DNA from: Microbacterium saperdae
GTDB lineage: Bacteria > Actinomycetota > Actinomycetes > Actinomycetales > Microbacteriaceae
Direction of reading: 5' to 3'
Length of the DNA stretch: 64,000 bases
NCBI RefSeq assembly: GCF_006716345.1
Contig: NZ_VFOX01000001.1
Coordinates: 2,542,001 to 2,606,000, forward strand
The position numbers were made by a program, and so were the translations under genes. Below are positions 20,009 through 28,908 of this stretch, one piece after another. Below the pieces are notes generated by a model. That model ran no database searches and was not told where the DNA came from. It saw only the letters and a program-made list of their open reading frames with translations. Each line of letters opens with the position of its first letter. Position 1 is the first letter of the stretch.

Positions 20009-20135
20009 CCGCTCTGACGGTTGCGAGTCCGTGGAAGCGAATCGTCTGACACGGTTCGTAACAGGATGACGAAAGAGGTTCTCTCGGCCGTTAGGTTCGA
20101 GAAGCCCGCCCATCCTCGTCCTCCGGAGTCCCTTC

Positions 20136-20993
20136 ATGCGTCGAACCAGCCGCGTCATCGCCCTGTCCGCAACCACCGCCCTCGTCGCCGTCCTCGCGGC
20201 CGGCTGCTCCTCGGCGCCTTCGACTTCGACGGACGACGGCTCGACCGCGTCGGACAAGAAGACGATCACGATCGGCTTCAACCCCGGACCCTACCTCGAG
20301 ATGTTCACCGAGGGCATCGAACCGATCCTCGAAGACGAGGGCTACACGGTCGAGACGAAGGACTTCACCGACGGCGTCATCGTCAACGTCGCGCTCAGCG
20401 ATGGCGAGATCGACGCGAACATCATGCAGCACCCTGTCTATCTCGAGGCGATCAACCAGCAGGAGGGCCTCTCCAACGCCGCGCTCGTCCAGGTACCGGG
20501 ACCGCCGATGGCGCTGTTCGGCGGCAAGAAGGCCACCCTGGACGAGGTCGGGAACGGGTCTACTGTCGCCGTGCCGAACCAGCCGGCGAATCAGTACCGT
20601 GCGCTCAGGGTGCTCGAGTCCATCGACTGGGTGACCCTGTCTGACGACATCGACCCGGCCACGACCTCGTTGGCCGACGTCGTGGAGAACCCTCACGATC
20701 TCTCGTTCGTGGAGATGGAGAACGCACAGCAGGTCCCTGCTCTGGCGGATGTCGACTACAGCGTGATCCAGGGCAACTTCGTCGTCTCCGGAGGCCTGAA
20801 GCTCACCGACGCGCTGCAGCTCGAAGATCTGACGGACGAGTTCTCCGTCGTCGTCGCCGTCGATGAGAAGAACCTCGACAGCGATTGGGCGAAGGCGATC
20901 GAGGCCGCGTACGAATCGGATGCGTTCGCCGACTACATCGCATCGAACTCGCAGTACGACGGCTACCACCTCCCCGCCGCTCTGGAGCGCTGA
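20136..20993 (+). CDS. metQ: methionine-type ABC transporter substrate-binding lipoprotein (NlpA/MetQ family)
   Basis: This 285-residue lipoprotein has the lipobox LAAGC with Cys24 and an Ser/Thr/Asp linker. The mature MetQ domain begins at KKTITIGFNPGP and contains DGEIDANIMQHPVYLEAINQ and NPHDLSFVEMENAQQVP. Family members bind L- or D-methionine or related compounds outside the membrane. It is the first gene of a seven-gene unit, with 127 bases upstream in which no S-box or SAM riboswitch is recognisable. Whether the ligand here is methionine or a sulfur ribosyl compound cannot be read from sequence. Confidence 0.92.
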   Translation: MRRTSRVIALSATTALVAVLAAGCSSAPSTSTDDGSTASDKKTITIGFNPGPYLEMFTEGIEPILEDEGYTVETKDFTDGVIVNVALSDGEIDANIMQHPVYLEAINQQEGLSNAALVQVPGPPMALFGGKKATLDEVGNGSTVAVPNQPANQYRALRVLESIDWVTLSDDIDPATTSLADVVENPHDLSFVEMENAQQVPALADVDYSVIQGNFVVSGGLKLTDALQLEDLTDEFSVVVAVDEKNLDSDWAKAIEAAYESDAFADYIASNSQYDGYHLPAALER

Positions 20994-22054
20994 TGACGGC
21001 GTCGGGTCAGGAGCTCGGCGCCGCGGCGACCGACCTGACGCCCGCCGTCCGACTGGACGGGGTGACGCGTCGGTACGGTCGCGGCGGTGGACAGCTCACC
21101 GCCCTCGACGATGTCACCGTCGCCGTCCGCCGCGGAGACATCTTCGGCGTGATCGGGCACAGCGGCGCCGGCAAGAGCACTCTGATCAGGATGGTCAACG
21201 CGCTGGAGGCGCCGACGTCCGGGATCGTCCAGGTGGATGGAGTCGATCTCGCCTCGCTGTCGACTGCGGAGCTGCGCGCGGCGCGTAAGCACACCGCCAT
21301 GATCTTCCAGCAGTTCCAGCTGCTGGACACGGTGACGGTCCTGGACAACGTGGCCCTGCCCCTGCGACTCGACGGCATCGGACGACGCGAGTCCCGCGAG
21401 CGCGCCACGGAGGCGCTGGAATTCGTGGGGCTCGGTTCGCGGCTCGGAGCATACCCCGGCCAGCTCTCCGGCGGACAGAAACAGCGCGTCGGCATCGCAC
21501 GTGCGATCATCCGCAATCCCGCGGTGCTGCTGTGCGACGAGGCGACGAGCGCGCTGGACCCGTCGACGACCCTCCAGATCATCGACCTTCTCAAAAGGGT
21601 GAACCGAGAGTACGGAACGACGATCCTCGTTGTCACACATGAGATGGACGTGATCAAGAACCTCTGTCACTCCGTTGCCGTGATGGAGGGCGGGCGCATC
21701 GTCGAGCAGGGCACGGTGATGGACGTCTTCGTGCGGCCGCAGACGGCCATCGCACAGGCATTCGTGGGAACCGTCATCCCGCATGAGCTTCCGGACCGGG
21801 TACGTCGTGCCGTCGGCGGCCACCCGCTGTGGCGCCTGAGGTTCATCGATGAGGAGGTGACGAGTCCGATCGTCGGCGCTCTCATCTCCGACTTCGGCCT
21901 GCGCGTCAATATCCTGCACGCCGATATGACCGACATCCAAGACCGCACGGTCGGCCACATGGTCGTCCAGGTCGAGGGTGAGGACAGCCAGCGCGAGGCC
22001 GCCTTCAGCTACTTGGCCGACAGGATCGTCAGCGTCGAGGAGGTCAACCTGTGA
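20993..22054 (+). CDS. metN: methionine-type ABC transporter ATP-binding protein with NIL domain
   Basis: This 353-residue protein starts at the ATG sharing a base with the metQ stop. Walker A GHSGAGKS is at residues 55-62, the signature is LSGGQKQR and Walker B is VLLCDEATSALDP. The C-terminal 80 residues form a NIL (ACT-like) domain, LRFIDEEVTSPIVGALISDF. In MetN this domain binds methionine and shuts transport when the internal pool is high. Its presence supports a methionine-like substrate. The stop overlaps the permease start (GTGA). Confidence 0.94.
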   Translation: MTASGQELGAAATDLTPAVRLDGVTRRYGRGGGQLTALDDVTVAVRRGDIFGVIGHSGAGKSTLIRMVNALEAPTSGIVQVDGVDLASLSTAELRAARKHTAMIFQQFQLLDTVTVLDNVALPLRLDGIGRRESRERATEALEFVGLGSRLGAYPGQLSGGQKQRVGIARAIIRNPAVLLCDEATSALDPSTTLQIIDLLKRVNREYGTTILVVTHEMDVIKNLCHSVAVMEGGRIVEQGTVMDVFVRPQTAIAQAFVGTVIPHELPDRVRRAVGGHPLWRLRFIDEEVTSPIVGALISDFGLRVNILHADMTDIQDRTVGHMVVQVEGEDSQREAAFSYLADRIVSVEEVNL

Positions 22055-22710
22055 TCGACACTCTGCTCACTCCCGAGCTCTTCTTCGAAGCGCTCGGCGA
22101 GACGCTCTACATGCTGGGGATCTCCCTCTTCTTCGGGTCGATCCTCGGTATCCTCCTCGGCATCGCCGTGGTCGTGACGCGACCCACAGGAGTGCTCCCC
22201 AATGCGGTGGCCTCCTTCGTGCTCAACGCGTTCATCAACGTCGTCCGGTCACTCCCGTTCATCATCCTGCTCGTCGCGATCCTCCCGTTCACCCGGCTGG
22301 TCGTCGGAACCTCCATCGGGGTGAACGGGGCGCTGGTACCCCTCATCCTCATGGTCGCGCCCTACATCGGACGACTCGTCGAGAACTCCCTGCTCGAAGT
22401 GCCCGAGGGCATCGTGGAAGCCGCGAAGTCGATGGGTGCGACGCCCGTGCAGATCTTCGTGCGGTTCCTCCTCCCGGAGGCACGGGGATCTCTCGTGCTC
22501 GCCCTCACGACTGCGACGATCGGTCTTCTGGATGCGACCGCCATGGCGGGAACAGTGGGCGCCGGCGGAATCGGTGATCTCGCGATCTCCTATGGCTATC
22601 AACGATTCGACGGGATCACGATGCTCGTCACCGTGGTGACGCTCGTCGTCATCGTGCAACTCATCCAGTTGTTCGGCACCCGCCTCGCCCGGAAGCTGCG
22701 ACGTCGATGA
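22051..22710 (+). CDS. metI: methionine-type ABC transporter permease
   Basis: This 219-residue permease has about five membrane segments and the EAA-type loop EAAKSMGATPVQIFVRFLLPEA that contacts MetN. The order metQ-metN-metI differs from E. coli metN-metI-metQ but the components are the same. It overlaps metN by four bases at its start and the aminotransferase gene by four bases at its end. Confidence 0.94.
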   Translation: MIDTLLTPELFFEALGETLYMLGISLFFGSILGILLGIAVVVTRPTGVLPNAVASFVLNAFINVVRSLPFIILLVAILPFTRLVVGTSIGVNGALVPLILMVAPYIGRLVENSLLEVPEGIVEAAKSMGATPVQIFVRFLLPEARGSLVLALTTATIGLLDATAMAGTVGAGGIGDLAISYGYQRFDGITMLVTVVTLVVIVQLIQLFGTRLARKLRRR

Positions 22711-23867
22711 CGGCGCTGCGCGCGGCGGCACGGGTCGAGAACCTGCCTCCGAACTTCTTCGGTGCGCTCGACGGCGCCGTCGCGCAGGCGCGTGCCGCCG
22801 GCTTGGACGTCATCGACGTGTCCAAAGGCAACCCCGATCTCCCGACCCCGGCACACATCGTCGCGGCGATGCAGTCCGCGGTGGCTGATCCCGTCAACCA
22901 CGGGTACCCCGCGTACCGGGTGCGCCCGGGGCTCGCGCATGCGATCGCAGCGCGGTACCGGGAGGATCATGGCGTGCTGCTCGATCCGGAGACCCAGATC
23001 GCCGCGTTCCACGGCTCGCACGAGGCACTGATGGCTGCGATCCTCGGACTCGTCGACGCTGGACGGACGCTCGTGGTGCCCGATCCCGGGTACCCCGCCT
23101 ATGCGTCAGCGGCGGAACTCGCTGGCGCCGAGCTGCGCACCGTTCCGCTGAATCGAGCACGCGGGTATCAGCCGGATTTCGCCACGCTGAGTGATCTCGA
23201 CGACGCTGCGGCGATCTTGCTCAACTACCCCCACAACCCCACCGGAGCAGTCGCCACCCTGTCGACGTTCGACCACGCGATCACAGCGAGCGCACGACTT
23301 GAGGCAGTCCTCATCAATGACTTCGCCTATTCATCGCTCGGGTACGACGCACGCCCGCTCTCGGCGCTGGCGGTCGACATGACCAGAACGGTCGAAGTCT
23401 CCACGCTCTCCAAGACCTACAACATGGCAGGATGGCGGATCGGCTTCGCCGCCGGTTCTGCCCCTCTCATCGCGGCGATGCGGAGGTACCAAGCACACGC
23501 ATTCAGCACCATCTTCGGAGCGACGCAGGATGCTGCGGCCGCGGCTCTCGCCGGAGACCAGGAGGTCGCGCACGACCTCGTGGCCACGTATCTCGCCCGC
23601 CGTGACCTCGTCGTGGAAGCGCTCTGCGCCCAGGGGTGGGACGTGGTCTCCCCCGCAGGAACCTTCTTCGTGTGGGTGGGGCTCGACGGTGACGACGATG
23701 TCGCCCTCGCGGAGCGACTGCTCAACGAACACGGCGTCGCCGTCGCCCCCGGGAGCGGCTTCGGCGCTGGTGGCGCCGGGTTCATCCGCATCAGCCTCGT
23801 CCATCCGCTGGCGCGTCTCCAGGAGCTCGTCGAGCGGCTCGGCGCAGCCAAGCGGGCGCGGCGATGA
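22707..23867 (+). CDS. class I/II PLP-dependent aminotransferase
   Basis: This 386-residue fold-type I enzyme has NYPHNPTGA (substrate carboxylate and PLP contact), LINDFAYSSL (Asp to the pyridine N), and STLSKTYNMAGWRIGF with the Schiff-base lysine. The Arg that binds the alpha-carboxylate lies in FIRISLVHP. It resembles LL-diaminopimelate/YbdL-type aminotransferases. E. coli YbdL is a methionine aminotransferase encoded beside ybdH, and a YbdH-like gene follows here with a four-base overlap. A methionine or homocysteine transaminase role is inferred from that context, not shown. Confidence 0.88.
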   Translation: MTALRAAARVENLPPNFFGALDGAVAQARAAGLDVIDVSKGNPDLPTPAHIVAAMQSAVADPVNHGYPAYRVRPGLAHAIAARYREDHGVLLDPETQIAAFHGSHEALMAAILGLVDAGRTLVVPDPGYPAYASAAELAGAELRTVPLNRARGYQPDFATLSDLDDAAAILLNYPHNPTGAVATLSTFDHAITASARLEAVLINDFAYSSLGYDARPLSALAVDMTRTVEVSTLSKTYNMAGWRIGFAAGSAPLIAAMRRYQAHAFSTIFGATQDAAAAALAGDQEVAHDLVATYLARRDLVVEALCAQGWDVVSPAGTFFVWVGLDGDDDVALAERLLNEHGVAVAPGSGFGAGGAGFIRISLVHPLARLQELVERLGAAKRARR

Positions 23868-24994
23868 CGGGTAAGCGCGTACGGCCGGGGCCCGCGATCG
23901 TGCACTCCGGCGTCGGCGCGATCGACGAACTACCCGGGCTGCTGCATCGAGACGGCGTCACGCGGGTGCTCTGGGTGCACGGTGCACGCGCTCTTCGTGC
24001 CGCCACGCCGTTTCTCCCTGATCTCAGCGCTGTCGAGATCATCGACGCCGGATTCACGAGCGAGTGCAGCCCCGCCGAGATCACCCGCCTTCAGGGTCTC
24101 GCCACCAGCAGGGGCGCGGACGCGGTGCTGGGGATCGGCGGCGGAAAGGTGCTCGACACCGCCAAGGCGGTCGGGCATTCGCTCTCCTTGCCCGTGTATC
24201 TCACGCCGACGCTCGTCAGCACCTGCTCGGGATGGTCGGCAGTCAGTGTCTACTACGACGAGGAGCATCGTCACCTCGGTCATGAGGTCTGGGACACACC
24301 GACGCGCGCACTGCTGCTGGATCCGCGGATCGTGTTCGATTCGCCCGTCGCGCTCTTCGTCTCCGGCATCGCGGACACCCTCGCGAAGCACGTCGAGACC
24401 CGCGCGGCATTCGATCGAGCCGATATCGCAGACACGCTGACGTCGTTCGGCGGGCTGGCCGCTGCGCGCTGCGGAGAGCTGGTCTCCAGCCACGGCATCG
24501 CGGCAGTCGACGACATGCGCCGAGGAGTCCGCAGTGATGCGTGGACCATGCTCGCCGAGGCGTGCGTGATCACGGCGGGCCTCGTCGGCGCACTCGGCGC
24601 CGAAGCCGGCAGCGCCACCGCCGCGCATCCGATCGGTGACGCGCTCAGCGCCTTCGCGCAGACCCGCGATCTGCTGCATGGGGTGAAGGTCGCTTATGGC
24701 ATCCTCGTGCAGCTCGCATATGAACGCCGATGGGAGGAGATCGACCGCATGAACGAGCTGTACGCGGCTCTGGGCCTCCCCCGCTCGCTGGCGGACCTCG
24801 GCCTCTCGGCGCAGGATCCCGCAACGCTCGACACGATCGCCGAGATCGCGACAGGAGAGCATTCGAGCGCCCGTCTCCTCGATCCGCCGCCGTCTGCCGC
24901 CGATCTCATCACCACCATGCACGCCCTCGAAGACCGTCAGCGCCGACTCGACCGCGTGGTGCTCGCTCACCATTCCCTCGCCGCCCCCCGTTGA
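23864..24994 (+). CDS. iron-containing alcohol dehydrogenase, YbdH/HcxA-like hydroxycarboxylate dehydrogenase
   Basis: This 376-residue enzyme is of the glycerol dehydrogenase-like group. The nucleotide loop is [15 protein letters not shown]. The metal site is formed around [12 protein letters not shown], an HPIGDALS block and [13 protein letters not shown]. From memory, [19 protein letters not shown] and W-x-x-SVWYND are distinctive of E. coli YbdH (HcxA), which reduces 2-oxo acids such as 2-oxobutyrate, and close equivalents occur here ([11 protein letters not shown]). It could reduce the oxo acid made by the upstream aminotransferase or a diketone from LuxS. Overlaps the aminotransferase by four bases. 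Confidence 0.85.
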   Translation: MTGKRVRPGPAIVHSGVGAIDELPGLLHRDGVTRVLWVHGARALRAATPFLPDLSAVEIIDAGFTSECSPAEITRLQGLATSRGADAVLGIGGGKVLDTAKAVGHSLSLPVYLTPTLVSTCSGWSAVSVYYDEEHRHLGHEVWDTPTRALLLDPRIVFDSPVALFVSGIADTLAKHVETRAAFDRADIADTLTSFGGLAAARCGELVSSHGIAAVDDMRRGVRSDAWTMLAEACVITAGLVGALGAEAGSATAAHPIGDALSAFAQTRDLLHGVKVAYGILVQLAYERRWEEIDRMNELYAALGLPRSLADLGLSAQDPATLDTIAEIATGEHSSARLLDPPPSAADLITTMHALEDRQRRLDRVVLAHHSLAAPR

Positions 24995-25007
24995 AAGGAA
25001 CATCCCC

Positions 25008-25481
25008 ATGGCAGAAGTCGAAAGCTTCACCCTCGACCACACCGCGGTTCTCGCGCCCTATATTCGCCGGATCGCGGTAGAGCAGGGGCCGCATGGAGAT
25101 GCGATCTCGAACTTCGACATCCGCTTCGTGCAGCCCAACGAGGGCGAGATTCCGACTGCCGGCCTGCACACCATCGAACACCTGCTGGCGAGCCTGCTGC
25201 GTGACCACCTGAACGGCGTGATCGACATCTCCCCGTTCGGCTGCCGAACAGGATTCCATCTCATCACCTGGGGCGAGCCGGCTGTCGCCGACGTCGCATA
25301 TGCCGTGCGCGAGAGCCTCGCCGCGATCGCCACCGACATCACGTGGGAACAGGTCCCCGGCGTCGATGAGATCAGCTGCGGGAACTACCGCGACCACAGC
25401 CTGCACAGCGCACGCGAATGGTCGAAGCGGATCCTCGCTCAGGGGATCAGCCTGGACGCGTTCTCCCGCGTGGGCGTCTGA
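25008..25481 (+). CDS. luxS: S-ribosylhomocysteine lyase
   Basis: This 157-residue LuxS splits S-ribosylhomocysteine into homocysteine and 4,5-dihydroxy-2,3-pentanedione, the AI-2 precursor. By position against Bacillus LuxS, every key residue is present. Metal ligands are H54, H58 (HTIEH) and C124 (SCGNYRDH), the base is E57, the second catalytic Cys is C79 (FGCRTGF), and the substrate contacts are S6 and R39. The loop before C79 is about five residues shorter than in Bacillus. AAAGGA precedes the ATG and the gap from the dehydrogenase is 13 bases. Its place inside a transporter/oxidoreductase operon is unusual. Confidence 0.95.
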   Translation: MAEVESFTLDHTAVLAPYIRRIAVEQGPHGDAISNFDIRFVQPNEGEIPTAGLHTIEHLLASLLRDHLNGVIDISPFGCRTGFHLITWGEPAVADVAYAVRESLAAIATDITWEQVPGVDEISCGNYRDHSLHSAREWSKRILAQGISLDAFSRVGV

Positions 25482-25482
25482 C

Positions 25483-26253
25483 GTGTTCGAGGAGCTTCAC
25501 GGACGCGTGGTCCTGGTCACCGGCGGGGCGAGCGGCATCGGGGCAGGCATCGTCGATGCCTTCCACGAGGCGGGGTCGACTGTCGTCGGAGCTGACCTCA
25601 GCACTCCGGAGGGAGGACTGCACGAGGGCCGGGAGCGGGAATGGTCGGTGCGTCTCGATGTGTCGGATGAGAACGCTGTGGACACCGTGCTCGATGCGAT
25701 CGAAGAGCACGTGGGGCCCGTCGATGTCGTCGTGATGGCCGCCGGGACCTCGACGCTGGCTTTCGCGACGGAGACCACCGAGCAGGAGTGGGATCGCAAC
25801 CTCGACGTCAATGCGAAGGGTTCGTTCCTGGTGGCCAAACATGTGGCGAAGCGCCTCGTCGCCGCCGGGCAGAAGGGGCGGATCATCTTCATCGCCTCTC
25901 AGGCCGGCAAGAACGGCTATCGCGGAATGACCGCGTACGTGGCGTCGAAGCACGCCGTACTCGGGGTGACGAAGAGCATGGCGGTCGAGCTGGCTCCGCA
26001 CGGCATCCTCGTGAATGCGATCTGCCCGGGGATCATCGAGACGCCGATGAAGCACCGCGAGCGCATCGAGGGCGGCACCATCCGCGGGATGTCAGCCGAG
26101 GAGATCGCCGCAGAGGATCGATCCCAGGTTCCGCTCGGACGGACGGGCACGCCGCGGGACGTGGCGGGAGTCGCCCTGTTCCTGGCAAGCGATCTCGCCG
26201 GCTATATGACGGGTCAGGGCCTCAACGTCACCGGAGGAATGACGATGCACTGA
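25483..26253 (+). CDS. short-chain dehydrogenase/reductase
   Basis: This 256-residue classical SDR has the NAD(P) motif TGGASGIGAG, then DVVVMAAG and the catalytic Ser (IASQAGKNG) with the YxxxK pair in AYVASKHA. The ADLS acid after strand 2 favours NAD(H). It resembles sugar-alcohol and diacetyl/butanediol dehydrogenases. The GTG starts one base after the luxS stop, so it is part of the luxS transcript. Reduction or oxidation of dihydroxypentanedione or its cyclic forms is a testable inference; the substrate is not known. Confidence 0.88.
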   Translation: MFEELHGRVVLVTGGASGIGAGIVDAFHEAGSTVVGADLSTPEGGLHEGREREWSVRLDVSDENAVDTVLDAIEEHVGPVDVVVMAAGTSTLAFATETTEQEWDRNLDVNAKGSFLVAKHVAKRLVAAGQKGRIIFIASQAGKNGYRGMTAYVASKHAVLGVTKSMAVELAPHGILVNAICPGIIETPMKHRERIEGGTIRGMSAEEIAAEDRSQVPLGRTGTPRDVAGVALFLASDLAGYMTGQGLNVTGGMTMH

Positions 26254-26278
26254 ACGCTCACCGTCACACCTACTCGGC

Positions 26279-26563
26279 TTACGAGCGTTCGTCGCCCTCG
26301 TCACCCTCGCGGACGATCGGCAGGTCGGCGTCCGTCTCGGTGGCCTCGTCGGCGGCGAGCGCGGCCTCTTCGGCATCGAGCTCGTCGCGCACCTCTTCGC
26401 GGTACCGCACGCGGCGGATGCGACGGTTCATGTCCCAGATCAGCAGGATCACCGCGAGCACGATGATGACGATCACCGCGAACCCGACGAAGCCCGGAGT
26501 GACGGCCTCGGGGGCCACGGTCATGGTGGGCGTCGGCATCGGTGTCTCGGTCAGAGCGAGCAT
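26279..26563 (-). CDS. small single-pass membrane protein
   Basis: This 94-residue protein has one helix (about residues 24-43, GFVGFAVIVIIVLAVILLIW), a basic segment MNRRIRRVRYREE after it, and a very acidic C-terminal tail rich in Glu and Asp. The topology is N-out/C-in by the positive-inside rule. It is convergent with the luxS operon and divergent from the DUF4307 gene. The family is not recognised, but such proteins accompany DUF4307 genes in related genomes from memory. Confidence 0.72.
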   Translation of the reverse strand: MLALTETPMPTPTMTVAPEAVTPGFVGFAVIVIIVLAVILLIWDMNRRIRRVRYREEVRDELDAEEAALAADEATETDADLPIVREGDEGDERS

Positions 26564-26631
26564 GAGTCGGCCTTTCGTGCGCAGGTCGCATAACCTGGAA
26601 CTACCAGCCTAACGACCGGAAGACCCCTCCC

Positions 26632-27018
26632 GTGACGACAGCAGAACAGCTCGATGACCGCTACGGCCGTACCCGGCGACGTCGGGGACCCTGGATCGTG
26701 GGAATCGTCATCGCCGCGTTGGTGGTCGGGGCGTTCAGCTGGATGACCGTGAGCCAGTCCATGTCGTCGGTGGATGCCGATGATCTGGGCTTCGATCTGG
26801 TGGACGAGCACACCGTGGAGGTCCGGTTCCAGGTGACCGGAGTGCAGGGCAAGGATGTCGTGTGCATCGTCGAAGCGCTCGACGAGGAGTTCGGCGTCGT
26901 CGGCTGGAAGGTCGTCGACATCGCCGCAGGAGACAGCCATTCGAAGGCCGTCTCCGCCACCGTGCCCACCGTCGCCGCCGCCACCACAGGTTTGGTGAAC
27001 ACCTGCTGGGTCGCTTAG
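26632..27018 (+). CDS. DUF4307 family membrane protein
   Basis: This 128-residue protein has an N-terminal LDDRYGRTRRRRGPW motif typical of DUF4307, one membrane helix (about residues 24-42) and a small extracytoplasmic beta-rich domain ending in VNTCWVA. The function is unknown. In Actinobacteria it is commonly the neighbour of greA, as here, where greA starts 97 bases downstream. The start is GTG with GGAAGA upstream. Confidence 0.85.
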   Translation: MTTAEQLDDRYGRTRRRRGPWIVGIVIAALVVGAFSWMTVSQSMSSVDADDLGFDLVDEHTVEVRFQVTGVQGKDVVCIVEALDEEFGVVGWKVVDIAAGDSHSKAVSATVPTVAAATTGLVNTCWVA

Positions 27019-27115
27019 ACTCATCGCAGACAGACGACGCCCTGGCACCGTGCCGGGGCGTCTTGGCATATCCCCCGCCGTACGCGGCCGGGATACCGAA
27101 AGAAGGAGCTTCGTC

Positions 27116-27604
27116 ATGTCCACCGACGCTCAGGTTCCCTTCCTCACGCAGGAAGCGTATGACCGGCTCGTCGCCGAGCTGGAGCACCTGTCGACCTTCG
27201 GTCGCGACGAGATCGCCAAGCGCATCGAGGCCGCCCGCGAAGAAGGCGACCTCAAGGAGAACGGCGGCTACCACGCTGCGAAGGATGAGCAGGGCAAGCA
27301 GGAGGCCCGCATCCGTACGCTGGAAGGTCTGCTGAAGACCGCGAAGGTCGGAGAGGCGCCCGCCAGCCGTGGCATCGTCGAGCCCGGCACGGTCGTCACG
27401 GCCGTCGTGGCAGGCGGCGAAGAGGTCTTCCTGCTCGGCAGCCGTGAGATCGCCGCCGGCAGCGACCTCGACGTCTACAGCGAGGCCAGCCCGCTCGGCC
27501 AGGCCATCCTCGGCCTCAAGGTCGGCGAGAAGTCTTCGTACGAGGCGCCGAACGGCCGCTCGATCGCTGTCGAGATCGTGAACGTCGAGACGTACACCGG
27601 CTGA
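27116..27604 (+). CDS. greA: transcription elongation factor GreA
   Basis: This 162-residue factor rescues backtracked RNA polymerase by stimulating transcript cleavage. The N-terminal coiled coil carries the acidic tip sequence REEGDLKENGGYHAAKDEQ. The C-terminal FKBP-like domain has EVFLLGSREI and SPLGQAILGLKVGEK. A very good AGAAGGAG ribosome binding site sits before the ATG; an earlier in-frame start would add 22 poorly conserved residues. A strong hairpin follows. Confidence 0.96.
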   Translation: MSTDAQVPFLTQEAYDRLVAELEHLSTFGRDEIAKRIEAAREEGDLKENGGYHAAKDEQGKQEARIRTLEGLLKTAKVGEAPASRGIVEPGTVVTAVVAGGEEVFLLGSREIAAGSDLDVYSEASPLGQAILGLKVGEKSSYEAPNGRSIAVEIVNVETYTG

Positions 27605-27620
27605 TCCGCCCCGATACACG

Positions 27621-27656
27621 AGAACGCCCCTCCTGCCATGGCTGGAGGGGCGTTCT
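27621..27656. terminator. terminator between convergent greA and ilvA
   Basis: AGAACGCCCCTCC (27621-27633) pairs with GGAGGGGCGTTCT (27644-27656), a 13-bp stem with a ten-base loop. It stands between two gene ends and can act in both directions. Confidence 0.85.
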
Positions 27657-27678
27657 GCGTTCCGTCGCGCGAGAGTGC

Positions 27679-28908
27679 TCAGTCCGGAACGAGCATCGGC
27701 TCGAATCCGGCACGGCGGAGCGTGTCGAGAGTGTGCTCGGAATGCTCGGGACCGCGTGTCTCGACGCTGAGCTCGAGGATCACGTCGCTGATCTGCAGCC
27801 CGTGGCCGTGCCGCGTGTGCATCGCCTCGATCACGTTGGCACCGGCCTCGGCGATGAGCTCCGACACGCGCGCCAGCTGCCCAGGACGGTCGGGAAGAGG
27901 GATGCGGATCGTGAGGTACCGGCCCGAGGCAGCCAATCCGTGGGAGACGACGCGCTGCAGCAGGAGCGGGTCGATGTTGCCGCCGGACAGCACTGCCAGA
28001 GTCTTTCCCGTGGCGGGCACCTTGCCGGCGAGGATCGCGGCGACCGCGGCGGCACCGGCGGGCTCGACGACGACCTTGGCCTGCTCGAGCAGCACCAGGA
28101 TCGCGCGGGCGAGATCGTCGTCCGAGACGGTGACGACCTCGTCGACGTGGTCCTTGATGATGTCGAACGGTATCGCTCCGGGCCGGGCGACGAGGATGCC
28201 GTCGGCGATGGTGGGGCGCGTGACGATGTCGACGGGGTGACCGGCCGCGAGCGACGGCGGCACGGCGGCGGCGTTCTCCGCCTGCACACCGATGATGCGC
28301 ACCGTGCGACCGAGCTCGGCCGCGCGGGCCTTCACCGCGGCGGCGACTCCGGCGATGAGCCCTCCGCCGCCGATGCCGAGAACGATCGTCTCGACGTCGG
28401 GGGCGTCCTCGAGCAGTTCGAGTCCGAGCGTGCCCTGACCGATCACCACATCGCGGTGGTCGAACGGCGGGATGAGCACCGCACCCGTGCGCTCGGCGAA
28501 CTCGGCGGCGAGTCGGAGCGAGGTCGCGACCGTCTCCCCCTCGAGCACCACGTCGGCACCGTAGCCGCGCGTGGCGAGCAGCTTGGGGACGGGAACGCCC
28601 AGCGGCATGAAGATCGTCGCCGTGATGCCGAGCTCCTGAGCCGCGAGCGCGACTCCCTGGGCGTGGTTGCCGGCGGATGCCGCCACGACGCCGCGCGCGC
28701 GCTCCTCCGCGCTGAGGCGGGACAGCCGGTATGCGGCACCGCGGATCTTGAAGGATCCGGTGCGCTGCAGGTTCTCCATCTTCAACACGACGGGAACACC
28801 GAGAATGTCGGAGAGGGCTCGCGACGGCAGCGTCGGCGTGTGCGAGATCACCTCAGCCAGACTCTGAGCTGCGTACTCGAACTCGGCCAGGCTGGGGACT
28901 TCGCTCAT
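27679..28908 (-). CDS. ilvA: threonine ammonia-lyase (threonine deaminase) with ACT domain
   Basis: This 409-residue PLP enzyme deaminates threonine to 2-oxobutyrate, the first step to isoleucine. The PLP lysine is in TGSFKIRGAAYRLS, the phosphate loop in GIGGGGLIAG, and the serine stretch in VLSGGNID. A single ACT-like domain occupies roughly residues 325-409. That length is nearer the catabolic or short biosynthetic forms than the two-ACT E. coli IlvA. The start overlaps the stop of the upstream AI-2E-family gene by four bases. Confidence 0.93.
   Translation of the reverse strand: MSEVPSLAEFEYAAQSLAEVISHTPTLPSRALSDILGVPVVLKMENLQRTGSFKIRGAAYRLSRLSAEERARGVVAASAGNHAQGVALAAQELGITATIFMPLGVPVPKLLATRGYGADVVLEGETVATSLRLAAEFAERTGAVLIPPFDHRDVVIGQGTLGLELLEDAPDVETIVLGIGGGGLIAGVAAAVKARAAELGRTVRIIGVQAENAAAVPPSLAAGHPVDIVTRPTIADGILVARPGAIPFDIIKDHVDEVVTVSDDDLARAILVLLEQAKVVVEPAGAAAVAAILAGKVPATGKTLAVLSGGNIDPLLLQRVVSHGLAASGRYLTIRIPLPDRPGQLARVSELIAEAGANVIEAMHTRHGHGLQISDVILELSVETRGPEHSEHTLDTLRRAGFEPMLVPD

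Noticed and set aside
20009..20135. S-box or SAM/SAH riboswitch upstream of metQ
   Set aside because: The 127-base leader shows no recognisable riboswitch core or terminator/antiterminator pair.
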